Shown here in pieces: positions 41,180-50,328 of a stretch of DNA of 64,000 nt. The position numbers and the translations under genes are program-made. Below the pieces are notes generated by a model, which saw only the letters and a program-made list of their open reading frames with translations, searched no databases and was not told the DNA's origin. This DNA comes from Phyllobacterium sophorae. GTDB lineage: Bacteria > Pseudomonadota > Alphaproteobacteria > Rhizobiales > Rhizobiaceae. How positions within the stretch are numbered: position 1 is the stretch's first letter; every line of letters starts with the position of its first letter. Location of the stretch: positions 301,180 through 365,179 of the forward strand of contig NZ_PGGM01000004.1 in the NCBI RefSeq assembly GCF_003010965.1, read 5' to 3'.

Positions 41180-42052
41180 ATGACCAATTCAGTTGAAATG
41201 ACTTCGTATCGTGGAACTCGATCAACCTTCAAGTCGGCGCGCTTTTCCGGTTTGGTAATTGCTTCGGTCCTTACCTTGGCAATCGCTGGATGTCAGAGCA
41301 CCTCCACAGCTGATATGACTGGAATTGACAAGGCACAGGGCTCCACCGAGAACATAAGCTCGCTGAACGACGTCATTCGCAACAATCCGAAAGACCCGGA
41401 AGCATACAATGTTCGCGGTTCCGCTTTTGGCCGTGCCGGCCGCAACAATGATGCGATCAAGGATTTCAACACTGCGCTTCAGTTGAACCCCAATTTCTAT
41501 CAGGCCTATGCCAACCGGGCACTTGTTTACCGCAATATGGGCAATACAGCTCAGGCAGCGGCAGATTACAGCAAGGCTATACAGATCAATCCTCAGTACG
41601 ATGCTGCCTATATCGGGCGCGGCAACCTTTATCGTCAGTCCGGACAATTGGATCAGGCCCTGAATGATTTCCAGCAGGCGATCCAGCTAAGCACGACTGA
41701 TGCGCGCGCCTATCACAACCGCGGACTGATCTATCAGGCGCGTAATCAGCACAAGCAGGCAATTGAGGATTTCTCGACGGCCATCTCGCTGCAGCCGGAT
41801 GCTGCTGAACCCTATAACGGCCGCGGCATCTCCTATGTCGCTCTCGGCGATGACGACAATGCCTTCGACGACTTCAATACAGCAATCAAGCTGGACGGAA
41901 CGATTGCCGAAGGCTGGGCCAACCAGGCGCTGATCTATGAGCACCGTGGCGACAAAGCCCGTGCGGCGAAATCCTACGCCAAGGCCGTACAGCTTGATCC
42001 AAAATACAAACCGGCCCTCGATGGGCTCGCCCGTACACGCAAAACTTCTTGA
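41180..42052 (+). CDS. TPR-repeat lipoprotein
   Basis: 290 residues. Signal peptide with lipobox LAIAGC (C38), then at least five 34-residue tetratricopeptide repeats: PEAYNVRGSAFGRAGRNNDA, FYQAYANRALVYRNMGNTAQ, YDAAYIGRGNLYRQSGQLDQ, ARAYHNRGLIYQARNQHKQA, AEPYNGRGISYVALGDDDNA, AEGWANQALIYEHRGDKARA. Anchored in the envelope, facing the periplasm, as a scaffold for protein contacts (NlpI-like in design). Conserved next to rpsU in Rhizobiales, from memory. Confidence 0.85.
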   Translation: MTNSVEMTSYRGTRSTFKSARFSGLVIASVLTLAIAGCQSTSTADMTGIDKAQGSTENISSLNDVIRNNPKDPEAYNVRGSAFGRAGRNNDAIKDFNTALQLNPNFYQAYANRALVYRNMGNTAQAAADYSKAIQINPQYDAAYIGRGNLYRQSGQLDQALNDFQQAIQLSTTDARAYHNRGLIYQARNQHKQAIEDFSTAISLQPDAAEPYNGRGISYVALGDDDNAFDDFNTAIKLDGTIAEGWANQALIYEHRGDKARAAKSYAKAVQLDPKYKPALDGLARTRKTS

Positions 42053-42058
42053 TGCACC

Positions 42059-42658
42059 GTGGGCAAGCGCTTTGTCGTTGTGCTCGCCCATCCGCTTCAG
42101 AATAGTCTTTGCGGACATCTGACAAAGCTCGCTGCTTCCTTGATCGCCGAGGCCGGTCACGATCTGCATATCGTTGACCTCTACGAACGGGATTTCGATC
42201 CGCGCCTTACATCAAGCGAGCGGCAAAGCTACTATGCTTCAGAGTATGATTGCCGTGCCGTCGCCGAGGACGCAGAAAGCCTTCAGACCGCGGATGTGCT
42301 TGTCCTTATATTCCCCACGTGGTGGTTCGGACTGCCCGCCATATTGAAGGGCTGGATCGACCGGGTCTTCGTACCCGGCATAGCCTACCATCACGCGCCA
42401 GATTTCGGACGCATGGTCCCAAAGCTTACACAGCTGCAAGCCTGCCTTGCCATAACAACGCTCGGATCGCCCTGGTGGATTGATTGGTTCATTATGTTTC
42501 GGCCTGTTCGCCGTGTCCTGTCGCGAGCCATTATTGGCCCCTGTGCGCCAGGGGCAAGATTTTCCATGCTGTCGTTTTATGATACCGAGAAGATTACTGC
42601 GGGCAGATTGGCGGCTTTTGAGACAACGCTCAAGCAGAAAATGCAAGAACTGATTTGA
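42059..42658 (+). CDS. Flavodoxin-fold NAD(P)H dehydrogenase (quinone)
   Basis: 199 residues with a GTG start. Fold markers: VVVLAHPLQNSLCGHL at the N-terminus, LVLIFPTWWFGLPAILKGWIDRVF, and LGSPWWIDWF. This is the KefF/MdaB/NQO-like family that reduces quinones with two electrons using FMN or FAD. It follows the TPR gene after 6 bases, so is probably co-transcribed, and ends at a bidirectional terminator. Confidence 0.82.
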   Translation: MGKRFVVVLAHPLQNSLCGHLTKLAASLIAEAGHDLHIVDLYERDFDPRLTSSERQSYYASEYDCRAVAEDAESLQTADVLVLIFPTWWFGLPAILKGWIDRVFVPGIAYHHAPDFGRMVPKLTQLQACLAITTLGSPWWIDWFIMFRPVRRVLSRAIIGPCAPGARFSMLSFYDTEKITAGRLAAFETTLKQKMQELI

Positions 42659-42660
42659 AT

Positions 42661-42690
42661 AAAAAGCCCGCCACTTCTGGCGGGCTTTTT
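42661..42690. terminator. Bidirectional terminator
   Basis: AAAAAGCCCGCC-acttct-GGCGGGCTTTTT: perfect 12-bp stem with T-runs on both strands, between the convergent quinone reductase and pntB. Confidence 0.95.
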
Positions 42691-42712
42691 CAGTATCGCC
42701 ATCAATTTACGC

Positions 42713-44116
42713 TTAGTGATCGAGTGCCTTGACAATATTTTCGACCATTTTTTTGGCGTCGGCAAAGAGCATCATGGTGTTGTCGCGGAAGAACAGTTCG
42801 TTCTCGACCCCGGCGTAACCCGAGCCCATGCCACGCTTGATGAAGAGGACAGTGCCAGCCTTGTCGACATCGAGAATGGGCATGCCGAAGATCGGCGATT
42901 TCGGATCGGTTTTGGCGGCCGGGTTGGTCACGTCATTTGCGCCGATGACGAATGCAACGTCCGCCTGAGCGAATTCCGAGTTAATGTCTTCAAGCTCGAA
43001 CACTTCGTCGTAGGGGACGTTGGCCTCGGCGAGAAGCACGTTCATGTGCCCGGGCATGCGTCCGGCCACCGGATGGATGGCGTATTTGATCTCGACGCCT
43101 TCCGCTTTCAGCTTGTCGGCCATCTCGCGCAACGCGTGCTGCGCTTGCGCCACGGCCATACCGTAGCCCGGCACGATGATGACCTTGGAGGCATTCTTCA
43201 TGATGAAGGCGGCATCGTCGGCCGAGCCCTGCTTGACCGGACGCTGCTCGACCTCGCCGCTGCCGGCCGCGGCGGTCTCACCGCCAAAACCGCCGAGAAT
43301 GACCGAGATGAACGAGCGGTTCATGCCCTTGCACATGATATAGGAGAGGATTGCACCGGATGAGCCCACCAGGGCGCCGGTGATGATCAGCGCCAGGTTG
43401 CCTAGTGTAAAGCCAAGCGCGGCTGCCGCCCAGCCGGAATAGGAGTTCAGCATGGAGACGACCACCGGCATGTCGGCACCACCGATCGGCACGATGATCA
43501 GCCCGCCGAGGACCAGCGACAGGATGACGATGAGCCAGAATACCGCATGGCTTTCGGTCAGGACCAGCGCCACGACCAGCACGACAATGGCAACCAGCAG
43601 GGCGGCATTGAGGATGTGGCGGCCGGGCAGCATGATCGGCTTGCCCGACATGCGCCCGTCGAGCTTCAAAAAGGCGATGATCGAGCCGGTAAAGGTGATG
43701 GCACCGATGGCAACGCCAAGCGACATTTCAACAAGCGCCTGGCCATGAATGCTGCCCACTTCGCCGATGCCGAAGGAGGCCGGCGCATAGATGGCCGCGG
43801 CCGCAACCATCACAGCGGCAAAACCGACGAGTGAGTGGAAGGCGGCAACCAGCTGCGGCATGGCCGTCATAGCGATGCGTTTGGCGATATAGGCTCCCGC
43901 GCTGCCGCCGATGGCAAGGCCGATGACGATCAGGCCAAGACCCTTCAGGCTCGGTTCGGCCAGAGCCAGCGTGGTCAGGATCGAGATGCCCATGCCGGCC
44001 ATGCCGTAGAAATTGCCCTGACGGCTGGTGGTCGGATGCGACAGGCCGCGCAGCGCCAGAATGAACAAGACGCCGGAGACAAGATAAAGAAAAGTTGCGA
44101 AATTCACGCTCATCAT
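42713..44116 (-). CDS. pntB: NAD(P) transhydrogenase subunit beta
   Basis: 467 residues. N-terminal half has about nine membrane spans; C-terminal domain III binds NADP(H) with VIIVPGYGMAVAQAQHAL, HPVAGRMPGHMNVLLAEANV and VIGANDVTNPAA. With the alpha subunits it uses the proton gradient to reduce NADP+ with NADH. Last gene of pntAA-pntAB-pntB. Confidence 0.95.
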   Translation of the reverse strand: MMSVNFATFLYLVSGVLFILALRGLSHPTTSRQGNFYGMAGMGISILTTLALAEPSLKGLGLIVIGLAIGGSAGAYIAKRIAMTAMPQLVAAFHSLVGFAAVMVAAAAIYAPASFGIGEVGSIHGQALVEMSLGVAIGAITFTGSIIAFLKLDGRMSGKPIMLPGRHILNAALLVAIVVLVVALVLTESHAVFWLIVILSLVLGGLIIVPIGGADMPVVVSMLNSYSGWAAAALGFTLGNLALIITGALVGSSGAILSYIMCKGMNRSFISVILGGFGGETAAAGSGEVEQRPVKQGSADDAAFIMKNASKVIIVPGYGMAVAQAQHALREMADKLKAEGVEIKYAIHPVAGRMPGHMNVLLAEANVPYDEVFELEDINSEFAQADVAFVIGANDVTNPAAKTDPKSPIFGMPILDVDKAGTVLFIKRGMGSGYAGVENELFFRDNTMMLFADAKKMVENIVKALDH

Positions 44117-44123
44117 TCAAATC

Positions 44124-44537
44124 TCACTTTTCTTTTTTCTTGTACATGGCGAGCATGCGGTGGGTGACGAGGAAGCCGCCAAAGATATTGACGCTGACAA
44201 GAATGAGCGCAATGAAGCCAAATCCTGTGGCCGCGCCGCTGGCCGAGAGACCGACCGCCAGCAGTGCGCCGACAACGATCACCGAGGAAATGGCGTTGGT
44301 GACGGCCATAAGCGGTGTATGGAGAGCCGGTGTCACCGACCAGACTACATAATAGCCGACGAAGATCGCCAGCACGAAAATCGCCAGGCGGAAGACGAAG
44401 GGATCGACCGCGCCGCCGGTGACCGCGTGGGCCGCGGCCCCAGCCGCATCCGGCATCGACTCGGCCGCCCGGCGCACCATCTCGGTGGCCTGGTTCAGCG
44501 TCTCAAGCGCCTTTTCGAGTGTAGCATCAGCCATCAC
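44124..44537 (-). CDS. pntAB: NAD(P) transhydrogenase subunit alpha part 2 (membrane)
   Basis: 137 residues. An N-terminal amphipathic extension (residues 1-45) precedes the conserved membrane part: PFVFRLAIFVLAIFVGYYVVWSVTPALHTPLMAVTNAISSVI (in parts), then FGFIALILVSVNIFGGFLVTHRMLAMYKKK. It supplies membrane helices of domain II. Its ATG overlaps the pntAA stop as ATGA at 44534-44537. The split alpha subunit is typical of alphaproteobacteria. Confidence 0.93.
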   Translation of the reverse strand: MMADATLEKALETLNQATEMVRRAAESMPDAAGAAAHAVTGGAVDPFVFRLAIFVLAIFVGYYVVWSVTPALHTPLMAVTNAISSVIVVGALLAVGLSASGAATGFGFIALILVSVNIFGGFLVTHRMLAMYKKKEK

Positions 44538-45868
44538 GCGTCTCCTTCAGTCTTCTTGGATGCAGCCTTGGGGGCAGCCGCCTTAGCCGGTTTCGGCGTC
44601 GGGGATTTTTTGGGAGCCGCTTTGCTGGCCTCTGCCTTTACGGGCGCATCCTTTGCGGCCGGCGCTTTGGCAGGGGCGGCCTTCTTGGTAGCCGTCTTCG
44701 CGGCCAGAGCCGGTGCTGCCGCACTTGCCGTACTGGCGAAATTCGGGTGAACCACCTTGCCGCCATGGGTCAAAACGGTTGCCTTGACCAGCTCGTCATC
44801 GAAGTTGATTTTGACGCTCTTGCTGTCCTTGTCGACCAGCGTCTCAAAGAAGGCCACAAGATTCTTTGCATAAAGCTGCGATGCGGTGGCGGCAATGCGG
44901 CCGGGAACATTCAGGTGCCCGACGATCTTGACGCCGTCGACCTCAACGACCTTGCCGGCGACCGCGCCTTCGACATTGCCGCCGCGCTCCACCGCAAGAT
45001 CGATGAGCACCGAACCCGGGCGCATGCGCGCAACCATCTCGCGGGTCACCAAGCGTGGCGCGGGACGACCCGGAATGAGCGCCGTGGTGATGACGATATC
45101 CTGCTTGGCAATATGGTCATTGACCAGCGCTGCCTGCTTTGCCTGATATTCTTTCGACATTTCCTTGGCATAACCACCAGCGGTTTCCGCCGCCTTGAAT
45201 TCCTCGTCCTCAACGGCAAGAAACTTGGCACCGAGCGAGGCGACCTGCTCTTTAACCGCGGGGCGCACGTCCGTCGCGGTAACGACGGCACCGAGACGGC
45301 GTGCCGTGGCGATAGCCTGCAGGCCGGCAACGCCAACACCCATGATGAACACCTTGGCCGCGGGCACCGTGCCCGCCGCCGTCATCATCATCGGCAGCGC
45401 CCGGTCATACTCTGCCGCCGCATCGACGACCGCCTGATAACCTGCAAGATTGGCCTGGCTGGAAAGCACGTCCATGACCTGCGCCCGAGTGATGCGCGGC
45501 ATGAACTCCATCGTGAAGGCGGTCACCCCGGCATCTGCCAGTTCCTTGACCGCAGCATCGTTGCCATAGGGATCGAGCATGGCGATGATAATCGCCCCGC
45601 GCTTGTAGGAAGTCAGCTCGGCAGAACTCGGACGCCGCACCTTCAGAACAACGTCGGCGTCCTTGACATTCGCAGCTTTGCCAATAGTTGCGCCGGCAGC
45701 TTCGAATTCACGATCCGGAATACGCGATGCCGTACCGGCACCCGTTTCCACAATGACGGTAAAGCCAAGGCCGATAAGTTTTTTGACTGTCTCCGCCGAA
45801 CCGCCAACCCGCGGCTCGTTGGCATCAATCTCTTTCGGTATGAATAGTGTCTGAGCCAAGCTCTTCAT
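44534..45868 (-). CDS. pntAA: NAD(P) transhydrogenase subunit alpha part 1 (NAD-binding)
   Basis: 444 residues. Domain I of transhydrogenase: IPKEIDANEPRVGGSAETVKKL, VFIMGVGVAGLQAIATARRLGAVVTATDVRP in parts, and GSVLIDLAVERGGNVE. It binds NAD(H). Residues 385-444 form an unusual K/A/P-rich tail (KKAAPAKAPAAKDAPVKAEA style) ending KKTEGDA, which is absent from short homologues such as the R. rubrum subunit. First gene of the operon. Confidence 0.93.
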   Translation of the reverse strand: MKSLAQTLFIPKEIDANEPRVGGSAETVKKLIGLGFTVIVETGAGTASRIPDREFEAAGATIGKAANVKDADVVLKVRRPSSAELTSYKRGAIIIAMLDPYGNDAAVKELADAGVTAFTMEFMPRITRAQVMDVLSSQANLAGYQAVVDAAAEYDRALPMMMTAAGTVPAAKVFIMGVGVAGLQAIATARRLGAVVTATDVRPAVKEQVASLGAKFLAVEDEEFKAAETAGGYAKEMSKEYQAKQAALVNDHIAKQDIVITTALIPGRPAPRLVTREMVARMRPGSVLIDLAVERGGNVEGAVAGKVVEVDGVKIVGHLNVPGRIAATASQLYAKNLVAFFETLVDKDSKSVKINFDDELVKATVLTHGGKVVHPNFASTASAAAPALAAKTATKKAAPAKAPAAKDAPVKAEASKAAPKKSPTPKPAKAAAPKAASKKTEGDA

Positions 45869-46007
45869 CCCCCAAGCAAGTTATCACTACAAAGACAGTG
45901 GCCCTGGAGCCAGCGCGCCTTTCCCGCTTATAACGATTGGCAACCCTGAGATGCGACCGGTTCGAACGAACGGCTTTTGATAGGGCATTCCACCCGGTTT
46001 GGCTGAT

Positions 46008-46229
46008 CTAGAGAAGGAACCAAGCAGCCAGACAAATAACAATAAACAGAACGGTAGCCGAGAAGAACCCGCCGGCGAAAAAGCCGAATGCCATTGCAGC
46101 CACCAATGCCAAGCAAGAGATCACGCCCCATTTTGAGAGCGTAAGAAACAGATTGTAAGTGCTCTCATGTTCCTTGTAATCCATGGGGGCGCCCAATTCC
46201 GCGGGCGAAGTATCGTGATGTTCGGCCAT
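46008..46229 (-). CDS. aa3-type cytochrome c oxidase subunit IV
   Basis: 73 residues from ATG 46229 (AAGAGG upstream). The family pattern is MDYKEHESTYNLFLTLSKWG followed by two hydrophobic spans (CLALVAAMAFGFFAGGFFSA, VLFIVICLAAWFLL). This small alphaproteobacterial subunit is found with the aa3 oxidase; here it lies downstream of no oxidase gene, as usual in Rhizobiales. An FNR/FixK-like site lies upstream at 46321-46334. Confidence 0.88.
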   Translation of the reverse strand: MAEHHDTSPAELGAPMDYKEHESTYNLFLTLSKWGVISCLALVAAMAFGFFAGGFFSATVLFIVICLAAWFLL

Positions 46230-46320
46230 CTTCAAAACCTCTTATAGTCGATGTTGTAATGGCAATAGCGAAAACGCCGCATCAGTGCAATGCGCAGATG
46301 GTCGCTCATGGGAGACTCAA

Positions 46321-46334
46321 TCGATATAAATCAA
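46321..46334. promoter_or_regulatory. FNR/FixK-like box
   Basis: TCGAT-ATAA-ATCAA differs in one base from the TTGAT-N4-ATCAA consensus and lies about 90 bp before the oxidase subunit IV gene. Oxygen-dependent control of a cytochrome oxidase subunit would make sense; single-site evidence only. Confidence 0.4.
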
Positions 46335-46398
46335 ATAGACTGTTTCTCCGAAACCAAGGATTGCTTCAATACCAACGAATTGAGCAGATTTGGGCCAA

Positions 46399-46545
46399 CT
46401 AATTGAGCAGATTAGGAAAAAGCCCCACGACGCCGATGATGATCAGATAGAGCGCGACCACGTAGTTCAACAGTCGAGGAGCTATGAGGATAACAATGCC
46501 CGCAATCAACGCTACGAGCGGAGCAATGGCGATTTGAGCAATCAT
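46399..46545 (-). CDS. DUF3096 small membrane protein
   Basis: A 48-residue gene read from the minus strand, with AAGGA before its ATG at 46545. The sequence is two hydrophobic spans around a conserved turn: IAPLVALIAGIVILIAPRLL, then NYVVALYLIIIGVVGLFP. This is the DUF3096 family of inner-membrane miniproteins in proteobacteria; function unknown. It stands alone between the oxidase subunit IV and the c-di-GMP gene. Confidence 0.82.
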   Translation of the reverse strand: MIAQIAIAPLVALIAGIVILIAPRLLNYVVALYLIIIGVVGLFPNLLN

Positions 46546-46630
46546 GTTGGCGTCCTTCCTCCTGAAGCCGGAATAGCAGCAATTTCCACAGCAACCCGCC
46601 GCCGATACTATTGCAAGCTGTCAAAGAAGA

Positions 46631-48937
46631 TCAATGCAGTAGCGGAACAAGATCGTTTTTTGCGGCCAGCAATCTCTGCTCCATTGGAATGTCAAGGAGC
46701 TTTGCGATCTCGTCCGCAGACATGGCCGCACCATAAAGGTATCCCTGGACATATTCCGCACCAATCCATTGGTTGATAAGCTCGGATTGCTCGCTTGTTT
46801 CAAGCCCTTCGATCGTCACAGACAAGCCCAGTTCATGGGACATCTGGACGATACCGCGCAGAAGTTTCAGCGAGCGGCCTTCCTTGACGATGTCTGCGAT
46901 GAAGGACCGGTCGATCTTGACCTTCGTTACCGGGAGGTCCTTCAAATAGCTCAGACTGGAGTAACCGGTTCCGAAATCATCGATGGCGACCTGTATGCCG
47001 TAGTCTTTGAGTTCTGCGAGAACGCTGCCCGTCGTTTCGCGATCGGTGATGATCGCACCTTCCGTTACTTCCACTTCAAGCAAATGCGGCTCGATATCAT
47101 GCCGGCGCAATGTGGAATGAATGATGTTGACCATGTCCATGTTCCGCAGATCATGCGACGATAAATTTACCGATACAGCGATCCGGGATTCCCATTTGCT
47201 GCAGTCCATGATGGCACGTTCAATGACGCTTCGGGTAAGCTCCGAAATTAGTCCCATTTCTTCTGCCATGGGGATGAATTCCGCTGGCGATATTGCTCCG
47301 AATTCGGGATGGTCCCAGCGGGAAAGCGCTTCACACGCAGTCATGCGCAATGTGCGAACATTGACGATTGGCTGGTAGGCAACCGACAGGGCACCATCGG
47401 CAATGGCTTTGCGCAAATCGCCCTTGAGCCGCTGCTTGCTCCGGAACGAGTGATCCATCGTGTCAACAAAGACCGCCCATTTCTTCTGAGTTTCCTTTTT
47501 GGCAACGTCGAGCGCCAGATCGGCATTCATATGCATGGCTGCCAAATCTAGTTTCGTCGCCTCCGCGATCGCGACACCCGAATGGACGCCGATCAGTATC
47601 TCATGGCCAGACACAATGTACTGCCCTGAGATCGTTGCCATCACCCGCTCGACGCGCAGCAGCGCTTCGTCATGTGACGTTGCAGCAAACAGGAGCACAA
47701 ATTCGTCGCTGCCAAAGCGCGAGATGACAGCTTGGCTGGCGTCCACGGAAGCCAGGCGGTCGGCGAAGGCGCGCAATAACTCATCGCCGATACGATGTCC
47801 AAACGTGTCATTCGTTCGCTTTAACCCATCGATGTCGACAACCATCAGCGCAATCTGTGCGCCAAGCTGAACCGTACCCGTGTAAGCGCTGGCGACCTCC
47901 GCGAATTGGCTGCGGTTAGGAAGACCCGTCAAACTGTCGTACCGCGCCATCCTGTTAATCTGGGCTTCCGCGTCGGCGCGGCGCGTGACGTCCTGAATAA
48001 CCAGAACGGTTCCGTGTTGCGGATCGGGTGTGGCAGTAAATTCGTAATGGCGGTTCGCGGGTGAAACAAACGTGTCGCGCTGTTTTGAGCCGTTCAGGAG
48101 ATCCCGCATCTTTACACGCAGCGATGCCAGCGTATCGTCGTTGAAGTGCCCCCGCAATTGCGCCAAGCGCAGCAGCACATCAAGGGAGCGCCCCTGTAGC
48201 GTTTCCGGACGATCAAACCCCAGCATCTTTGCCGCCCTCATGTTTGCGACCGTAATGGTCTGACCGCTGTCGAACATCAACAAGCCCTGAGGCATGCCGT
48301 TGAGGGCCGCATCGAAATTATTGGCTACAATACCAAGTTGCCTTTTGCCCAGCAGTGCATCGAAGAGTGCCCGGCGCAGATTCGAAGCGATGGCGATATT
48401 GCTCCAGAAATACGGTACGATCAGCAAGGCGAGGAGCCAGTTATAGAATCCGCCAAGCAAGATGAACGTGACGAATAATGGCGCAAGAATTCCGACCGAC
48501 ATACCAACGACGACCATGGGCGAAACATAATTTCGCGTCACCAGGGCAACCATCGATGCGACCGCGATAACAACACTTGTGATCGCTGCCGATGGATCAG
48601 CCAAAACATAGATACTCACGAAGCATAGCATTCCGAGCAAGATGCACGTCGTCAGCGCGCCGGACAGATAGCGCCATTCCCACTTCTTCAAGGTTGCATC
48701 AGTGGCAGTCGATAAATCCGTCTGTTCGAAAGCGATGGCATTGGCCGTCCTCGCCAGGATGGTCAAAAAGAACGCAAGCGCAAAGGCCGAGTAGATCGGG
48801 TGACCGGTCTTGATATAGATCATCAAGGTCGCGATGATCTGGACAACAGACGTCCGCCAAACAGCGGTTTTATTCGCATATAGCGTGTGAAGAGATGTGA
48901 GTTCGAGCGAGCTGCTCTCATTGCGTTCAATAGTCAT
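46631..48937 (-). CDS. Membrane PAS-GGDEF-EAL cyclic-di-GMP protein
   Basis: 768 residues from ATG 48937; a TTG five codons earlier is weaker. Residues 30-190 have five or six membrane spans; about 205-320 is a PAS-like domain (NNFDAALNGMPQGLLMFD); about 335-500 a GGDEF domain with active loop RFGSDEF (Gly-Ser in place of Gly-Gly, so cyclase activity is uncertain); about 510-760 an EAL domain with all ligands visible: CEALSRW, VSVNLSS, EVTEGAI, IDDFGTGYSSLSYL, VKIDRSFI, TIEGLET, QGYLYG. It probably degrades c-di-GMP; the cyclase half may act as a regulatory GTP sensor. Confidence 0.88.
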   Translation of the reverse strand: MTIERNESSSLELTSLHTLYANKTAVWRTSVVQIIATLMIYIKTGHPIYSAFALAFFLTILARTANAIAFEQTDLSTATDATLKKWEWRYLSGALTTCILLGMLCFVSIYVLADPSAAITSVVIAVASMVALVTRNYVSPMVVVGMSVGILAPLFVTFILLGGFYNWLLALLIVPYFWSNIAIASNLRRALFDALLGKRQLGIVANNFDAALNGMPQGLLMFDSGQTITVANMRAAKMLGFDRPETLQGRSLDVLLRLAQLRGHFNDDTLASLRVKMRDLLNGSKQRDTFVSPANRHYEFTATPDPQHGTVLVIQDVTRRADAEAQINRMARYDSLTGLPNRSQFAEVASAYTGTVQLGAQIALMVVDIDGLKRTNDTFGHRIGDELLRAFADRLASVDASQAVISRFGSDEFVLLFAATSHDEALLRVERVMATISGQYIVSGHEILIGVHSGVAIAEATKLDLAAMHMNADLALDVAKKETQKKWAVFVDTMDHSFRSKQRLKGDLRKAIADGALSVAYQPIVNVRTLRMTACEALSRWDHPEFGAISPAEFIPMAEEMGLISELTRSVIERAIMDCSKWESRIAVSVNLSSHDLRNMDMVNIIHSTLRRHDIEPHLLEVEVTEGAIITDRETTGSVLAELKDYGIQVAIDDFGTGYSSLSYLKDLPVTKVKIDRSFIADIVKEGRSLKLLRGIVQMSHELGLSVTIEGLETSEQSELINQWIGAEYVQGYLYGAAMSADEIAKLLDIPMEQRLLAAKNDLVPLLH

Positions 48938-49146
48938 CCATGCCGCCCGCAAATAACTTTACCCGTGCCGGGATACGCCGACGAAAACGTTCGAAGGCGA
49001 ACACCGTTGGGTTATAGGGTGGACATCCATCTAAATCGTTTAATTTTGGGAGGGGGAAAATCCAGACATCAGGAATCGAAAAACAGAATTACCAATTCCT
49101 AAAAGGAGCTTGCTTTACGTCAACAGCGCTGAAAAAGCCGCTGGTT

Positions 49147-49662
49147 CTATGACGATGGACAGGCTGTGGATAAGACATCCTCGGAATTCTTATCGGGATT
49201 TGGATCGTAGAACGGGCCGACAACAAGTGGTTTTTCGGGCATTACAGACTGATCGACATCGGAAATCATTTTCCGCTCAATTGTCTGCAGTAATTTCCCG
49301 CTAGCGTCTTCGAGGCGCATACTGACCTTATATTCCCGGTTAGCCTTGACGCATTTGATCGGCGGGCTCTCGACGGTGATCTTGTCCATCATGGGCCATA
49401 TTTTCTGCCTAACGATAAACGGATCCCCACCTGACGGGTTTTCAAAAGTCGTCTCCAACATGCTCCCGTCAGGCAAGGGCCTGATTTTTGCGAGTGTGAG
49501 GAGATAGGTCGCCTGCGCGATCCGGTAGTTGAAAACGAAAATCTTGCCGGAAACATTCACATAGTCACCCTCGCCCGCGTCGCGGCAAGCACCTAAACCG
49601 AGGGCGCTGGCAAGAACGGCCGACAGGACAATGCGTCGAAAAGACCCTACTCCCTCAGACAT
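49147..49662 (-). CDS. Small envelope lipoprotein in CGNR-regulator operon
   Basis: 171 residues from ATG 49662 (AGGAAAC upstream). Signal peptide RRIVLSAVLASALGLGAC with lipobox LGAC near residue 26. The mature part is beta-rich (VSGKIFVFNYRIAQATYLLTL, YKVSMRLEDASGKLLQTIER) with three cysteines. No family recognised. The start overlaps the stop of the CGNR gene by 8 bases, so the two are co-translated. Periplasm-facing. Confidence 0.65.
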   Translation of the reverse strand: MSEGVGSFRRIVLSAVLASALGLGACRDAGEGDYVNVSGKIFVFNYRIAQATYLLTLAKIRPLPDGSMLETTFENPSGGDPFIVRQKIWPMMDKITVESPPIKCVKANREYKVSMRLEDASGKLLQTIERKMISDVDQSVMPEKPLVVGPFYDPNPDKNSEDVLSTACPSS

Positions 49663-50263
49663 GATCGTTTCCTGCCTGTTTTGAATTTCGATTGTAATGC
49701 CGTTGCGCCTTCGCTCGATTGCCACACACGCGCATGTCACACCAACGCCGGCTGCGATTACGGCTTTCATCGAAATACAGCCAATGACAATTTGGACATA
49801 TCTTGATTCGTTCGAGTCTCGCCGGTTCGAACAGGCGCACGCCGGAAAGGAAGGCTGCGGAGGCCAAAGGCAATTCGCGCCTCTGTTCGCAAGGCCGCGG
49901 CAGTGCCAGGTTTTGACCGCTCGGCTCGTCACCGAAGAGCTCGGAACCAAGGCGCAGGAACACCGACAACGGTTTTGGCCTAAGCCCGCCACCACGAACG
50001 GCCGTCCGGAACAGCTCATTGATCGCCTCCCGAACGTCGATCAGCACCGTTATTTCGCCGCTCGATGTCGGAGAACTAAATTGTACGTTACCCCATTCTC
50101 CCCGCCTGAAATTTGCAGCAGCCGTCGCAAACCGTGGCATTTCGGCCGGATCAGCAAGACGGTCCTGCGAGCGCTCCCGCGTCTCGCGAAAAATTACGGT
50201 GTTGGCGAGATCGAGGGCCAGCACGCCTCCACTGAATCGATGAGCATTCCAGTCAAACGTCAT
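49655..50263 (-). CDS. CGNR zinc-finger (ABATE-domain) transcription regulator
   Basis: 202 residues from ATG 50263. N-terminal ABATE domain (FSGGVLALDLANTVIFRETRE), C-terminal zinc finger ICPNCHWLYFDESRN then RRWCDMRVCGNRAKAQRHY, with the four cysteines and the CGNR signature. It is probably a DNA-binding stress or ligand-responsive regulator. A -10-like TAGAAT lies at 50275-50270 immediately before the ATG and there is no ribosome-binding site, so a leaderless mRNA is likely. Divergent from the permease at 50329. Confidence 0.85.
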   Translation of the reverse strand: MTFDWNAHRFSGGVLALDLANTVIFRETRERSQDRLADPAEMPRFATAAANFRRGEWGNVQFSSPTSSGEITVLIDVREAINELFRTAVRGGGLRPKPLSVFLRLGSELFGDEPSGQNLALPRPCEQRRELPLASAAFLSGVRLFEPARLERIKICPNCHWLYFDESRNRSRRWCDMRVCGNRAKAQRHYNRNSKQAGNDHV

Positions 50264-50269
50264 ACCCAA

Positions 50270-50305
50270 ATTCTAACTGGTAAAATCCGTTTTGCAAGTT
50301 AGAAT
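50270..50305. promoter_or_regulatory. Inverted-repeat operator between CGNR regulator and permease
   Basis: Perfect 9-bp arms ATTCTAACT (50270-50278) and AGTTAGAAT (50297-50305), 27 bp centre to centre. Each arm contains a TAGAAT pointing outward, so both divergent promoters would be blocked by a dimer bound here. TTGCAA at 50292-50297 sits 16 bp from the leftward TAGAAT. Likely autoregulatory site. Confidence 0.6.
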
Positions 50306-50328
50306 GGGGCAGATTCGAGAGCCGCAAA

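Noticed and set aside
44747..45847. 366-codon frame opposite pntAA
   Set aside because: Same codon-bias shadow; pntAA is fully conserved on the minus strand.
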